DNA of 64,000 bases. Source: an uncultured Prevotellaceae bacterium. Lineage in GTDB: Bacteria; Bacteroidota; Bacteroidia; Bacteroidales; Bacteroidaceae. Positions 52,184-61,697 of this stretch are shown in pieces. The notes under the pieces are model-generated. The model did no database searches, was not told the origin of the DNA, and saw only the letters and a list, made by a program, of their open reading frames with translations. Each line of letters opens with the position of its first letter. Within the stretch, counting starts at the first letter, position 1. The stretch covers positions 1 through 64,000 of the forward strand of contig CAMVKN010000012.1 of assembly GCA_947168045.1 (NCBI GenBank). The letters are read 5' to 3'. A program made the position numbers and the translations under genes.

Positions 52184-53470
52184 GTGTCCCCCCTTGACCG
52201 TCAAATCCTCCGCTTAGCCCTGCCCAGCATCGTGTCGAACATCACGGTGCCGCTGTTGGGGCTGTGCGACGTGGCCATCATGGGCCATGTGGGTGGTGCC
52301 ACCAGCATTGGCGCCATCGCCGTGGGGTCGATGATTTTCAACACCATGTACTGGCTGTTCGGCTTCCTGCGCATGGGCAGCAGCGGACTGACGGCGCAGG
52401 CCTACGGAGCGCAGCGCAGCGACGAGGTGGCCGTCACCCTGTGGCGCGGCCTGCTGGTGGGCATCGTCAGCGGCCTGGCCATCGTCGCACTGCAGTGGCC
52501 GCTGCAGCTGCTCACCTTCTGGATGATGCAGCCCACGGCCGACGTGGCACAGCTGTGCTTCCCCTACTATTACATCTGCGTGTGGGGCGCCCCCGCCGTG
52601 TTGGGACAGTTTGCGCTGACGGGCTGGCTGGTGGGCATGCAGAACACACGGGTGCCGATGCTCATCGCCATTGGCCAGAACATCATCAACATCTCACTGT
52701 CGCTGCTGCTCGTGGTGGTCCTCGGATGGGGCGTCAAGGGCGTGGCCACGGGCACCCTTGTGGCGCAGTGGCTGGCCTTCGCGGCCACACTGCTCATGGC
52801 GGGCCACCACTATGGCGACCTGCTGCGCCGCCACCGGCCCACGCTGGCACAGCTGCGCCAGGGCATCGGGCGTTTCTTCCGTCTCAACCTCGACATCTTC
52901 CTGCGCACCGTCTGTCTGGTCAGCGTCAACCTCTACTTCACCTCGGCAGGAGCGGCCCAGGGAGCGCTCGTCCTGGCGGCCAACACGTTGCTCATGCAGC
53001 TCTTCATGATTTACAGCTACATGACCGATGGCTTTGCCAATGCCGGCGAGGCACTGGCTGGACGCTACCTCGGTGCCGCTGACCGCCCCATGCTCTCCCT
53101 CACGGTGAGGCGCCTCTTTGCTTGGGGCATGGGCGTGGCACTGCTCTTCACCACGGCTTACGCCCTGGGTGGCAGCACGCTGCTCAGCCTGCTCACCAGC
53201 GACGACGCCGTGGTCAGCACCGCCCTCACCTATCTGCCATGGGCCGTCCTCATCCCCTTCGCGGGCATGGCGGCCTTCGTCTGGGACGGCATCTTCATCG
53301 GCACCACGCGCTCGCGCGGCATGCTCGCCGCATGCTTCTGGGCGGCGCTGGCCTTCTTCACACTGTGGTTCGCGCTGTCGCCACTGTGGGGCAACCACGC
53401 CCTCTGGCTGGCGCTCGTCACCTATCTGGTGGTGCGCGGACTGGTACAAACCTTCATCTGGAGACAATGA
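52184..53470 (+). CDS. MATE family efflux transporter
   Basis: 428 residues, about 12 hydrophobic segments. MATE proteins export cationic compounds using Na or H gradients. PSIVSNITVPLLGLCDVAIMGHVGGATSIG at the N-terminus (read in pieces) and YSYMTDGFANAGEALAGRYLGA in the second half are DinF-type MATE motifs. The start is GTG at 52184, at the end of the CTCCCAG tract. The TGA overlaps the ATG of the flavoprotein gene (ATGA at 53467-53470). Confidence 0.93.
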   Translation: MSPLDRQILRLALPSIVSNITVPLLGLCDVAIMGHVGGATSIGAIAVGSMIFNTMYWLFGFLRMGSSGLTAQAYGAQRSDEVAVTLWRGLLVGIVSGLAIVALQWPLQLLTFWMMQPTADVAQLCFPYYYICVWGAPAVLGQFALTGWLVGMQNTRVPMLIAIGQNIINISLSLLLVVVLGWGVKGVATGTLVAQWLAFAATLLMAGHHYGDLLRRHRPTLAQLRQGIGRFFRLNLDIFLRTVCLVSVNLYFTSAGAAQGALVLAANTLLMQLFMIYSYMTDGFANAGEALAGRYLGAADRPMLSLTVRRLFAWGMGVALLFTTAYALGGSTLLSLLTSDDAVVSTALTYLPWAVLIPFAGMAAFVWDGIFIGTTRSRGMLAACFWAALAFFTLWFALSPLWGNHALWLALVTYLVVRGLVQTFIWRQ

Positions 53471-54636
53471 GAGTAGCAATCATAGGCGGTGGCGCGGCGG
53501 GCTTCTTCCTCGCCATCAATCTGAAAGAACGATGTCCACAGGCAGAGGTGACCATCATGGAACGGGCCCAACGGGTGCTGCGCAAGGTGGAGCTCTCTGG
53601 TGGTGGACGCTGTAACGTGACGAACACCTTCGAGGACGTGAACGACCTGAAGGCGGTGTACCCCCGCGGCCACCGCCTGATGAAGCGGCTCTTCGGCCGT
53701 TTCGACCAGCGGCAGGCCTGGCAGTGGTTCGAGCAGCGCGGCGTGCCCCTGGTAGCCCAGGCCGACCACTGCGTGTTTCCCCGCTCACAGGATGCCCGCA
53801 CCATCAGCGGCCTCTTCCTCAGCGAGGCGCGCCGCCTGGGCATCGACGTCAGGACGGGCAGCACCGTCAGCTCGCTCAGCGGCCTGACGGGCTATGATGC
53901 CATCTGCGTCACCACCGGCGGACAGCCACGGCGCGACGGGCTGCTGTGGCTGCAGCAGGACATCGTCGAGCCGGTGCCGTCGCTCTTCACCTTCAGCATA
54001 GCCGACGAACAGCTGCATGCCCTGATGGGCACGGTGGCTGAGCGGGCCACGGTGCTCATCCCCGGCACGAAGCTACGGGCTGACGGACCGCTGCTCATCA
54101 CCCACTGGGGCATGAGCGGACCGGCCATCCTGCGACTGTCGAGCTATGCCACACGCCATCTGGCCGAGGCTGCCTACCAGTCGCCACTGATGGTGAACTG
54201 GGCCAGCGCCACCGAGGGCGAGGCGGCCGAGGCCATCGCCACGATGATGCGCACCTGTGCCCACAGGCTCGTGCCCACAGTGGCGCCACTCGCACTGCCG
54301 CAGCGGCTGTGGGCCTACCTCGCAGCAAAGGTCCTCGGGCAGCGGGCGGCACAGGCACCATGGGGCAGTCTGAACACGAAGGAGCAGCGACGCCTTGTCA
54401 GCGCCATCATGGCCGACGAGTACCGCATCAGCGGACGGGCGCCCCACCGTGACGAGTTCGTCACCTGCGGAGGCGTGGCGCTGTCGGCGGTCAACCCCAA
54501 CACCTTGGAGAGCCGCACACGGCCCGGGCTGTTCTTCGCCGGCGAGGTGCTTGACATCGACGGCGTCACGGGGGGCTTCAACTTCCAGGTTGCCTGGACC
54601 ACCGCCTTCACCGTGGCGGCCAACTTCCACGATTGA
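53467..54636 (+). CDS. HI0933-type NAD(P)/FAD-dependent flavoprotein
   Basis: 389 residues from the ATG overlapping the MATE stop. RVAIIGGGAAGFFLAINL is the FAD-binding Rossmann loop; VELSGGGRCNVTN and GPLLITHWGMSGPAILRLS are hallmarks of the HI0933/YhiN (BaiN) family. The C-terminal GLFFAGEVLDIDGVTGGFNFQVAWTTAF is the second FAD block. These enzymes are dehydrogenases or reductases of uncertain substrate. Cytosolic. The ATGA overlap with the transporter indicates co-expression, with no clear functional link. Confidence 0.92.
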   Translation: MRVAIIGGGAAGFFLAINLKERCPQAEVTIMERAQRVLRKVELSGGGRCNVTNTFEDVNDLKAVYPRGHRLMKRLFGRFDQRQAWQWFEQRGVPLVAQADHCVFPRSQDARTISGLFLSEARRLGIDVRTGSTVSSLSGLTGYDAICVTTGGQPRRDGLLWLQQDIVEPVPSLFTFSIADEQLHALMGTVAERATVLIPGTKLRADGPLLITHWGMSGPAILRLSSYATRHLAEAAYQSPLMVNWASATEGEAAEAIATMMRTCAHRLVPTVAPLALPQRLWAYLAAKVLGQRAAQAPWGSLNTKEQRRLVSAIMADEYRISGRAPHRDEFVTCGGVALSAVNPNTLESRTRPGLFFAGEVLDIDGVTGGFNFQVAWTTAFTVAANFHD

Positions 54637-55118
54637 CGGTTGACCCGGGGGGACGGAGGTGCGGAGAATGGCTATAAATGTTTCGCAGGTATTTCTTAGC
54701 GCTACGCGTCTTGTAAAAAAACAAAGAAAAACAAAGAAAACAAGAAAAAACAACTTGTTTTTATTTGTTTTTAGGGTTTTCATTTGTTTTCTTAAACACG
54801 CTTTAGCGTATCATCGACCGAAACGAAGTGAGTAAGTGGCCGAATGGTTGAAAAAAGTGGCCACTTTATGGGAATAACTCCATGAGTTATGTCAGCCAGG
54901 AGCCGCTTTACGAAATTATCTCCATGCCTGGCTGTCATCAGTCGCGACTTTTCTCGCGTGCGCGCGCGCAAAGTGCACCTTCAAAATGTCTCAACGTGAG
55001 GGGTGGGTCAAAACGGGACGGCCGACGGGTGAAACGGGCAATCGTTACCAAGGGTTAACTTTTCGTTGCAAATAGTTATTTTTTAGTCCCCTCTATCATG
55101 TATGTCGATTTTTTTTCC
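54637..55118. other. Intergenic region with degenerate dispersed repeats
   Basis: No gene seen. It contains an AT-rich terminator (54737-54766), the palindrome ATAACTCCATGAGTTAT (about 54883-54899), copies of the GCCTGGCTGTCA element seen at 31874, and an alternating GTGCGCGCGCGC stretch (about 54959-54970). The promoter of the S41 gene follows. Confidence 0.6.
54737..54766 (+). terminator. Probable terminator after the flavoprotein gene
   Basis: AAAACAAG and CTTGTTTT form an 8-base stem around a nine-base A-rich loop, followed by TATTTG and further T-rich sequence. It lies 100 bases past the stop at 54636. Confidence 0.6.
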
Positions 55119-55126
55119 TAATTTTG
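55119..55126 (+). promoter_or_regulatory. -7 box of the S41 protease gene
   Basis: TAATTTTG matches TAnnTTTG; the ATG at 55155 is 28 bases downstream. A long T run precedes it. No good TTTG is seen at -33. Confidence 0.6.
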
Positions 55127-55154
55127 CACCCAAATTGCGCAAAAAAACAGACAC

Positions 55155-56765
55155 ATGAAACGAATCATCACACTCACGGCCATGACGCTGCTGCTGCTGG
55201 GCACCATCAGTGCACAACGCTCGACCGAGATGGACAGGATAAGGAAGATGCACATGGCGCTCTCGGCCATCGAGGCGCTCTACGTCGACAGCGTCAACGG
55301 CGACCGCCTGGTGGAGGACGCCATACGCGGCATGCTGGAGAAACTCGACCCTCACTCCACCTACAGCGACCCGAAGGAGACGAAGCAGCTCACCGAGCCG
55401 CTCAACGGCAGCTTCGAGGGCATCGGCGTGCAGTTTAACATGGTCGACGACACGCTGATGGTCATACAGCCCGTCAGCAAGGGCCCGTCTGAGAAGGTGG
55501 GCATCGTGGCCGGCGACCGCATCGTGGCCGTGGCCGACACCGCCATCGCCGGCGTGAAGATGTCGAAAGAAGAAATCATGCGACGCCTGCGCGGGCCCAA
55601 GGGCACCGTGGCACAGCTGAAGGTGGTGCGACGCGGCATCAGCGACACGCTGCGCTTCGACGTGGTGCGTGACAAGATTCCCGTCTACTCCATCGACGCC
55701 ACCTATATGCTCACGCCCACCATCGGCTACATACGCATAGGCAGCTTCTCGGCAACGACCTACAAGGAGTTCCTCGAAAGCATGAAGAAGCTGACGCTGC
55801 AGGGCATGGACGACCTGGTGCTCGACCTGCAGAGCAACGGCGGCGGATACCTGCAGGCGGCGGCCGACCTGGCCGGCGAGTTCCTTGAGCAGGGCGACCT
55901 CATCGTCTATACCAACGGGCGCACCGTGCCGCGCCGTGACTACAAGGCCAGCGCCAACGGTGCCTTCCGGTTGCACCGGCAGGGCAACGAGACACCACTG
56001 CAGGCGCCCGACCACCGCGTGGTGGTGCTCGTCGACCAGTTCTCGGCCTCGGCGGCTGAAATCGTCACCGGTGCCCTGCAAGACCAGGACCGCGCCGTCG
56101 TCGTGGGGCGACGCACCTTCGGCAAGGGACTGGTGCAACGACCCATCGAGCTGCCCGACGGCTCGATGATTCGCCTGACCATGGCACACTACTACACCCC
56201 CTCGGGGCGCTGCATACAGAAGCCCTACGAGAAGGGCAACAAGAAGAGCTACGAGGAGGACATCCTCAACCGTCTGAAGAGCGGCGAGCTGACCAGCGCC
56301 GACAGCATACACTATGCTGACTCGCTGCGCTTTGAGACGCTGCGACTGCACCGTGCCGTCTACGGTGGCGGTGGCATCACGCCCGACTACTTCGTGCCGC
56401 AGGACACCGCACACTATACACGCCTGCACCGCGAGCTGGCGGCAAAGAGCATCATCATACAGCAGACGCTGCACTATGTCGACAACAACCGTGAACGACT
56501 CAAGGCCGACTACGCCACCTTCGAGGACTTCAGGCAGCGCTTCACTGTGCCGAAGGCAACGCTCGACGCCACCATAGCCGAGGGCGAGAAGCAGGGCGTG
56601 AAGGTGAGCAGCGACGATGAGCGCCAGAAGACCCTGCCGCTGCTGAGCCTGCAGATGAAGGCGCTCATAGCACGCGACCTGTGGGACATGAGCGAATACT
56701 ACGCCATTATGAACGAGGATAGCGAGATGGTGAAGAAGGCCGTCGAACTGCTCTCAAAGCAATAG
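55155..56765 (+). CDS. S41 family C-terminal processing protease
   Basis: 536 residues, exported (RIITLTAMTLLLLGTISAQ). It cleaves C-terminal tails of periplasmic or envelope proteins. Order: N-terminal helical segment with LDPHSTYSDPKE, PDZ domain (about 85-165, VIQPVSKGPSEKVGIVAGD), catalytic core with Ser in DQFSASAAEIVTGAL and general-base Lys in RTFGKGLVQR. The GGGYLQAAADLAGEFL block is typical of Ctp. The C-terminal 130 residues hold a helical extension. Seven bases separate it from the next gene. Confidence 0.95.
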   Translation: MKRIITLTAMTLLLLGTISAQRSTEMDRIRKMHMALSAIEALYVDSVNGDRLVEDAIRGMLEKLDPHSTYSDPKETKQLTEPLNGSFEGIGVQFNMVDDTLMVIQPVSKGPSEKVGIVAGDRIVAVADTAIAGVKMSKEEIMRRLRGPKGTVAQLKVVRRGISDTLRFDVVRDKIPVYSIDATYMLTPTIGYIRIGSFSATTYKEFLESMKKLTLQGMDDLVLDLQSNGGGYLQAAADLAGEFLEQGDLIVYTNGRTVPRRDYKASANGAFRLHRQGNETPLQAPDHRVVVLVDQFSASAAEIVTGALQDQDRAVVVGRRTFGKGLVQRPIELPDGSMIRLTMAHYYTPSGRCIQKPYEKGNKKSYEEDILNRLKSGELTSADSIHYADSLRFETLRLHRAVYGGGGITPDYFVPQDTAHYTRLHRELAAKSIIIQQTLHYVDNNRERLKADYATFEDFRQRFTVPKATLDATIAEGEKQGVKVSSDDERQKTLPLLSLQMKALIARDLWDMSEYYAIMNEDSEMVKKAVELLSKQ

Positions 56766-56772
56766 AAAGGAT

Positions 56773-59280
56773 ATGAGACTCAAGACCATCATTACATCGC
56801 TGTTGCTGCTGACGGCCATCACTGCCAGCGCACAGACCACCGTGACGGGCACCGTCATGGACAAGGCACAACAGCTGGGCGAACCGTTTGCCACCATACG
56901 CATCTTCAAGCAGGGCAACACCGACAAGGCTGCGGCCATGTTCCTGACCGACGTGGATGGCAACTTCAGCCAGGTCGTCAGCGGACAGGGCAAGCACACG
57001 CTCTGCGTCAGCAGCATGGGCAAGAACGAGGTGCAGGTGCCCATCGACCTCAAGGGCGGCACGCTCAGGGTCGACACCATCTACCTCACTGAGAACGCCA
57101 ACGAGCTGGAGAGCGTCGTCGTCGTGGCACAGAAGCCGCTGGTGAAGATGGAGACCGACAAGATGACCTACAACGTCAGCGAGGACGATGATGCCAAGGT
57201 GTCTACCGTGCTCGACATGCTGCGCAAGGTGCCCATGGTGACCGTCGACGGACAGGACAACATCAGTGTCAACGGCTCGTCGGCCTTCAAGGTCTACGTT
57301 GACGGAAAGCCCAACGTCATGTTCAGCAGCAACCCATCGGCCATCTTCAAGAGCATGCCGGCCACCACGGTGAAGAACATCGAGGTGGTCACCAACCCGG
57401 GAGCGAAGTACGATGCCGAGGGGGCTGGCGGCGTGCTGAACATCGTGCTGAACAAGGAGGTGATGGGCACCACCGACATGAACGGATATAACGGCACGCT
57501 GCGCGCCGACGTGGGCAACAAGGGATGGGGGGCCGCGCTCTTCCTCAGCGGACAGCAGGGACGCCTCACCTACAGCGCCAACGTCATACAGCAGCAGATG
57601 GAGCCTGGCACGACAAAGGTGACAACCGTCATGGACCAGCAGCTGTATAACCAGACGAGCGAGAGCCGCACCAAGACGAAGATTCCCTTCACCATGGGCA
57701 GCCTGTCCTTGGGCTACGAGCTGGACTCCATGAGCAGCGTCAGCCTCTCGGCCGAGGTGACATCCATGAGCATGAAGAACACGGGCCGCACAGAGACCAG
57801 CATGGGCATGCCGTTGAGCGCCGCACTCGGAAAGAACTACGGCAACGACGTGTATATGAAGAACAGCAACACGGGCTTCAACGGCAGCCTCGACTACCAG
57901 CGCTTCTTCAACCGGCAGCGCACCAGCTGGATAGCCGTCATCTACCAGCTCAGCTACGACCCCACGCACAGCGAGACGAACAACGACTTCGACGACGTGC
58001 CGGGAATGCCCTTCGACATCACCGACCGCTACTCGGACAACCGCCAGAAGACCACCGACCACACCGTGCAGGCGGACTTCACCACGCCCCTCGGCACAGC
58101 GGGCGATGGTTCCCCCATCGCCACAGCTGGCTCCATCGCCAGCACCCTCAACATCGGAGCCAAGCTGCAGCTGCGCAAGGCCACCAGCGATGCCAAGTAC
58201 TATCTCTACGACGGACCGGACTCGCCCATGACCTACAATGCCGACATGAGCATGGACTATGAGCACCGCAACAACATTGCAGCGGCCTACGCCGAGTATG
58301 AGGCCAAGTGGGGCATGATGGGCGCCAAGGCAGGACTGCGCTACGAACACACGTGGCAGGACATAGAATACCACCTGGGCCACGGACAGGACTTCAAGAA
58401 GGACTATGGCAACCTGGTGCCGTCAGCAAGCCTGAGCTACACGCTGGCACCGACGAGCAACATCGGACTGACCTACAACATGCGCATCTCAAGGCCGGGC
58501 ATCACCTACCTCAACCCCTATATCGACCGCTCAAGCCCAACGGCGCTGACATACGGCAACACCAACCTCGACGTGGAGAAGACCCACAACGTGGCACTGG
58601 TGTTCAACGCATTCAGCCAGAAGCTGATGCTCAACATCAACCTGAGCCATAACTTCACCGACAACGGCATCGAGCAGTACAGCTTCGACGACGGCACATA
58701 CCTCAACACCACCTACGGAAACATTGTCAAGCGCCATCTCACCGCGCTCAGGGGCTACGCCAACTGGCTCGTCCACAAGAACACCAGGCTCTTCGTCAAC
58801 GGCGGAGTGAGCTATGTGGACCTGCGCTCAAACGAGCTCGACGCACGCAACAGCGGATGGCAGGCCAACGCCATGGCCGGACTGCAACAGACGCTGCCCT
58901 GGCAGCTGAAGCTCGGCGCCTATCTCGTGACACAGTCGAAGTCGTACACCCTGCAGGGATGGAGCGGAGGAGCCAACCTGCTCATCGGCAACATCACGAA
59001 GAGTTTCTTCAAGGACAAGCTCTCCATCGGCGTACAGGGACTGACAGGACTCAACGACGGCGGATGCCTGAAGATGGAGACGATGAGCCGCGGCAAGGAC
59101 TTCGTCAACCACATGAACATCCGTGTGCCCATCTACCGCGTCAGCCTCACCGCCACCTACACCTTCGGCAACACCAACAAGCAGTTCCAGACCCAGCGCC
59201 AGACTCGCATAGAGGACGACTTCATGGAGCAGAAGTCACAGGGCGAGATGATACAGGGTGCAGGAAGCATTGGAAATTAA
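56773..59280 (+). CDS. Outer-membrane beta-barrel protein with plug, TonB-receptor type
   Basis: 835 residues. Signal ends TASAQ. A carboxypeptidase-regulatory-like domain follows (VTGTVMDKAQQLGEPFATI), then a plug (PMVTVDGQDNISVNGSSAF, SMPATTVKNIEVVTNPGAKYDAEGAGGVLNIVL) and a beta-barrel of the OMP_b-brl_3 kind (SRPGITYLNPYIDRSSPTAL, TYTFGN near the end). Such proteins import small ligands or metals or act as receptors; no SusD partner is adjacent, so it is unlike the two SusC proteins. Co-transcribed with the S41 protease. A TTCCC-loop hairpin (58102-58122) reads GDGSPIA in a loop. Confidence 0.9.
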   Translation: MRLKTIITSLLLLTAITASAQTTVTGTVMDKAQQLGEPFATIRIFKQGNTDKAAAMFLTDVDGNFSQVVSGQGKHTLCVSSMGKNEVQVPIDLKGGTLRVDTIYLTENANELESVVVVAQKPLVKMETDKMTYNVSEDDDAKVSTVLDMLRKVPMVTVDGQDNISVNGSSAFKVYVDGKPNVMFSSNPSAIFKSMPATTVKNIEVVTNPGAKYDAEGAGGVLNIVLNKEVMGTTDMNGYNGTLRADVGNKGWGAALFLSGQQGRLTYSANVIQQQMEPGTTKVTTVMDQQLYNQTSESRTKTKIPFTMGSLSLGYELDSMSSVSLSAEVTSMSMKNTGRTETSMGMPLSAALGKNYGNDVYMKNSNTGFNGSLDYQRFFNRQRTSWIAVIYQLSYDPTHSETNNDFDDVPGMPFDITDRYSDNRQKTTDHTVQADFTTPLGTAGDGSPIATAGSIASTLNIGAKLQLRKATSDAKYYLYDGPDSPMTYNADMSMDYEHRNNIAAAYAEYEAKWGMMGAKAGLRYEHTWQDIEYHLGHGQDFKKDYGNLVPSASLSYTLAPTSNIGLTYNMRISRPGITYLNPYIDRSSPTALTYGNTNLDVEKTHNVALVFNAFSQKLMLNINLSHNFTDNGIEQYSFDDGTYLNTTYGNIVKRHLTALRGYANWLVHKNTRLFVNGGVSYVDLRSNELDARNSGWQANAMAGLQQTLPWQLKLGAYLVTQSKSYTLQGWSGGANLLIGNITKSFFKDKLSIGVQGLTGLNDGGCLKMETMSRGKDFVNHMNIRVPIYRVSLTATYTFGNTNKQFQTQRQTRIEDDFMEQKSQGEMIQGAGSIGN
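58102..58122 (+). repeat. TTCCC-loop mini-hairpin in the outer-membrane protein gene
   Basis: GGCGATGG and CCATCGCC flank TTCCC. An 8-base perfect stem with different inner and outer pairs from the copies at 40448 and 50349, each change mirrored on the other arm. Confidence 0.85.
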
Positions 59281-59336
59281 AAGATGCAAAAATGTAAAAA
59301 TGCAAAGGTGTAAAAATGTAAAAAGGACTGGAGCTT

Positions 59337-60488
59337 ATGACATTTAACGAAGTGATAGGACAGGACGAGTGCAAGGAGCGCTTGCTGCAGATGGTCAGTG
59401 AAGACCGCCTGCCTCACGCCATCATGCTCTGTGGTCCCGCCGGCATCGGCAAGCTGGCCCTGGCCACCGCCTTCGGATGCCACCTGCTGAATCCTCAACG
59501 CTCACCTCTCACCTCTCATCTCTCATCTCCCACCTCCCCGGAGCCCCCCATGCTCAAGAACCTGGCTCACCCGGACCTCCACTTCACCTACCCCACCATC
59601 AAGCTGCCCTCCATGAGTGCCGACCACAAGCCCGTCAGCGATGACTTCGCCCGCGAGTGGCACCACCTCGTCACCACACAGGGTCTCTACATCTCCATGG
59701 ACCAGTGGCTGGCGGCCATCGGCGCCGAGAACCAGCAGGCCATCATCACCGCCGGCGAGAGCGACGACCTGGTGCGCAAGCTCAGCCTCAAGTCCAGCCA
59801 GGGCGGCTACAAGGTGAGCATCATCTGGCTGCCCGAGCGAATGAACGGCGAGAGCGCCAACAAGCTGCTGAAACTCATCGAGGAGCCACCACAGCAGACG
59901 GTGTTCATCATGGCCTGCGAACAGCCACACATGCTGCTGGAGACCATACGCAGCCGCGTGCAGCGCATCGACGTCAGGCCACTGCCCACCGACGTCATAC
60001 GCAACGCGCTGGTGCAACAACGCGGCATCGACGAGCAGCAGGCCATACGCGTGGCCAGACTCGCCAACGGCTCATGGCTCAAGGCACTGCAGGAGCTGCA
60101 GGCGGGAACGGAGAACGAGCAGTTCCTCGACCTCTTCATCATGGTCATGCGACAGGTCTACCTGCGCGACGTCAAGGGAATGAAGGCATGGACAGAGACC
60201 TTGGCATCATTCGGACGCGAGAAGCAGAAGCGCTTCCTTGCATACACCCTGCGCATGCTGCGCGAAAGCTTCATGTTCAACTTCGGACAGCAGGACCTAA
60301 ACTACATGACACTGCAGGAGGAGAACTTCGCCAACAAGTTCGCACGCTTCATCAACGAGGCGAACATCCTCGAGTTCAACGAGCTCATCAACCTCGCCAT
60401 CCGCGACATCGGACAGAACGCCAACGCCAAGTTCGTGTTCTTCCACCTCGCGCTACAGATGGCCGTACTCATCCGACAGACACCATAG
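59337..60488 (+). CDS. holB: DNA polymerase III delta' subunit
   Basis: 383 residues. A clamp-loader subunit with Walker A GPAGIGKLALA. The conserved Bacteroidota block NLAHPDLHFTYPTIKLPSMS and AENQQAIITAGESDDLVRKLSLKSSQGGYKV are clear, as is NKLLKLIEEPPQQTVF (SRC-like region follows in TIRSRVQRI). The Cys4 zinc module normally found just before HPDLHF is absent: residues 55-71 read SPLTSHLSSPTSPEPP, encoded by a CTCACCTCT repeat (59497-59542). Loss of zinc is therefore expected. Followed by RicT and GldH. Confidence 0.9.
   Translation: MTFNEVIGQDECKERLLQMVSEDRLPHAIMLCGPAGIGKLALATAFGCHLLNPQRSPLTSHLSSPTSPEPPMLKNLAHPDLHFTYPTIKLPSMSADHKPVSDDFAREWHHLVTTQGLYISMDQWLAAIGAENQQAIITAGESDDLVRKLSLKSSQGGYKVSIIWLPERMNGESANKLLKLIEEPPQQTVFIMACEQPHMLLETIRSRVQRIDVRPLPTDVIRNALVQQRGIDEQQAIRVARLANGSWLKALQELQAGTENEQFLDLFIMVMRQVYLRDVKGMKAWTETLASFGREKQKRFLAYTLRMLRESFMFNFGQQDLNYMTLQEENFANKFARFINEANILEFNELINLAIRDIGQNANAKFVFFHLALQMAVLIRQTP
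59497..59542 (+). repeat. CTCACCTCTCATCTC repeat replacing the delta' zinc-module position
   Basis: CGCTCACCTCTCACCTCTC then ATCTCTCATCTCCCACCTCC, translated RSPLTSHLSSPTS. It is flanked by normal delta' sequence on both sides. Confidence 0.9.
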
Positions 60489-60525
60489 CACACACATATA
60501 TATAATAATAGTTACTTACAACATA

Positions 60526-61692
60526 ATGGAAGAAAAGAAAGAACACCCCATACGTACCGGCTGTGACCGCGGACTGTGCGCCGCCGCCATCGGACGACAG
60601 GACCGACAGCTGAACACCTACGACTGGCTGGCCGACGTGCCAGGCAACGCAGAGAGCACCGACCTCGTGGAGGTGCAGTTCAAGCACACACGCAAGGCAT
60701 ACTATCACAACGTGAACAACCTGCCGCTGAAGAAGGGCGACATCGTGGCCGTGGAGGCCAGCCCGGGACACGACATCGGCGTGGTCACGCTCACCGGAAG
60801 ACTCGTCTACCTCCAGATAAAGAAGGCGAACCTGAAGAGCGCCGACGACATCAAGCGCATCTACCGGCTGGCACGACAGAGCGACATGGAGAAGTTCCGC
60901 GAGGCAAAGGCACGTGAGCACGAGACGATGATAGAGAGCCGAGAGATTGCCAAGGGCCTCGGACTGAAGATGAAGATTGGCGACGTGGAGTACCAGGGCG
61001 ACGGACAGAAGGCCATCTTCTACTACATCGCCGACGAGCGCGTCGACTTCCGACAGCTCATCAAGGACCTCGCTGCCGCCTTCCACGTGCGCATAGAGAT
61101 GAAGCAGATAGGTGCACGACAGGAGGCGGGACGCATCGGCGGCACCGGACCCTGCGGACGAGAGCTGTGCTGCGCCACGTGGATGAAGAACTTCGTCAGC
61201 GTATCGACAGGCGCGGCACGCTTCCAGGACATCTCGCTCAACCCGCAGAAGCTCGCTGGCATGTGCGCCAAGCTGAAGTGCTGCCTCAACTACGAGGTGG
61301 ACGACTACATGGAGCACGGACGGAAGCTGCCCAACCGCGACATCGTGCTGCAGACGCAGGACGCTGACTACTTCTACTTCAAGAGCGACATCCTGGCCGG
61401 ACTCATCACCTACAGCACCGACAAGCGCGTGGCAGCAAACCTCGAGACCATCACTGCTGAAAGGGCAAAGGAAATCATAGAGATGAACAAGCGCGGCGAG
61501 AAGCCCATCGACCTGCAGTCTGACGACCAGCGCAAGGAGCCAGAGCCTTCAGCCGACCTGCTGGCAGGCGACAGCATCACCCGCTTCGACAAAGCAAAGA
61601 AAAAGAAGAAGAAAAAGAACAACAAGCCGAAGCCCAAGGAGAGTAAGGACCCCAAGGAGAACAAAGAAACCAAGGAGAGCAAGGAGAGTTAG
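60526..61692 (+). CDS. ricT: PSP1-domain protein RicT
   Basis: 388 residues. RicT (YaaT) belongs to an iron-sulfur protein complex that affects RNA processing in Firmicutes; in Bacteroidota its role is less known. The PSP1 domain is clear: GGTGPCGRELCCATWMKNFVSVS, GMCAKLKCCLNYEVDDY with the conserved cysteines, and HVRIEMKQIGARQEAGRIGG. Residues beyond about 330 form a Lys-rich low-complexity tail (DKAKKKKKKKNNKPKPKESK). It lies between holB and gldH, a neighbourhood I recall from other Bacteroidota. Confidence 0.94.
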   Translation: MEEKKEHPIRTGCDRGLCAAAIGRQDRQLNTYDWLADVPGNAESTDLVEVQFKHTRKAYYHNVNNLPLKKGDIVAVEASPGHDIGVVTLTGRLVYLQIKKANLKSADDIKRIYRLARQSDMEKFREAKAREHETMIESREIAKGLGLKMKIGDVEYQGDGQKAIFYYIADERVDFRQLIKDLAAAFHVRIEMKQIGARQEAGRIGGTGPCGRELCCATWMKNFVSVSTGAARFQDISLNPQKLAGMCAKLKCCLNYEVDDYMEHGRKLPNRDIVLQTQDADYFYFKSDILAGLITYSTDKRVAANLETITAERAKEIIEMNKRGEKPIDLQSDDQRKEPEPSADLLAGDSITRFDKAKKKKKKKNNKPKPKESKDPKENKETKESKES

Positions 61693-61697
61693 GAGTG

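Noticed and set aside
51979..52197. Ser-Pro-rich plus-strand frame
   Set aside because: Alternative reading of the CTCCCAG tract between two genes; overlaps both.
53122..53466. Upstream extension of the flavoprotein gene
   Set aside because: It overlaps the MATE gene; the FAD-binding start MRVAIIGGG is at 53467.
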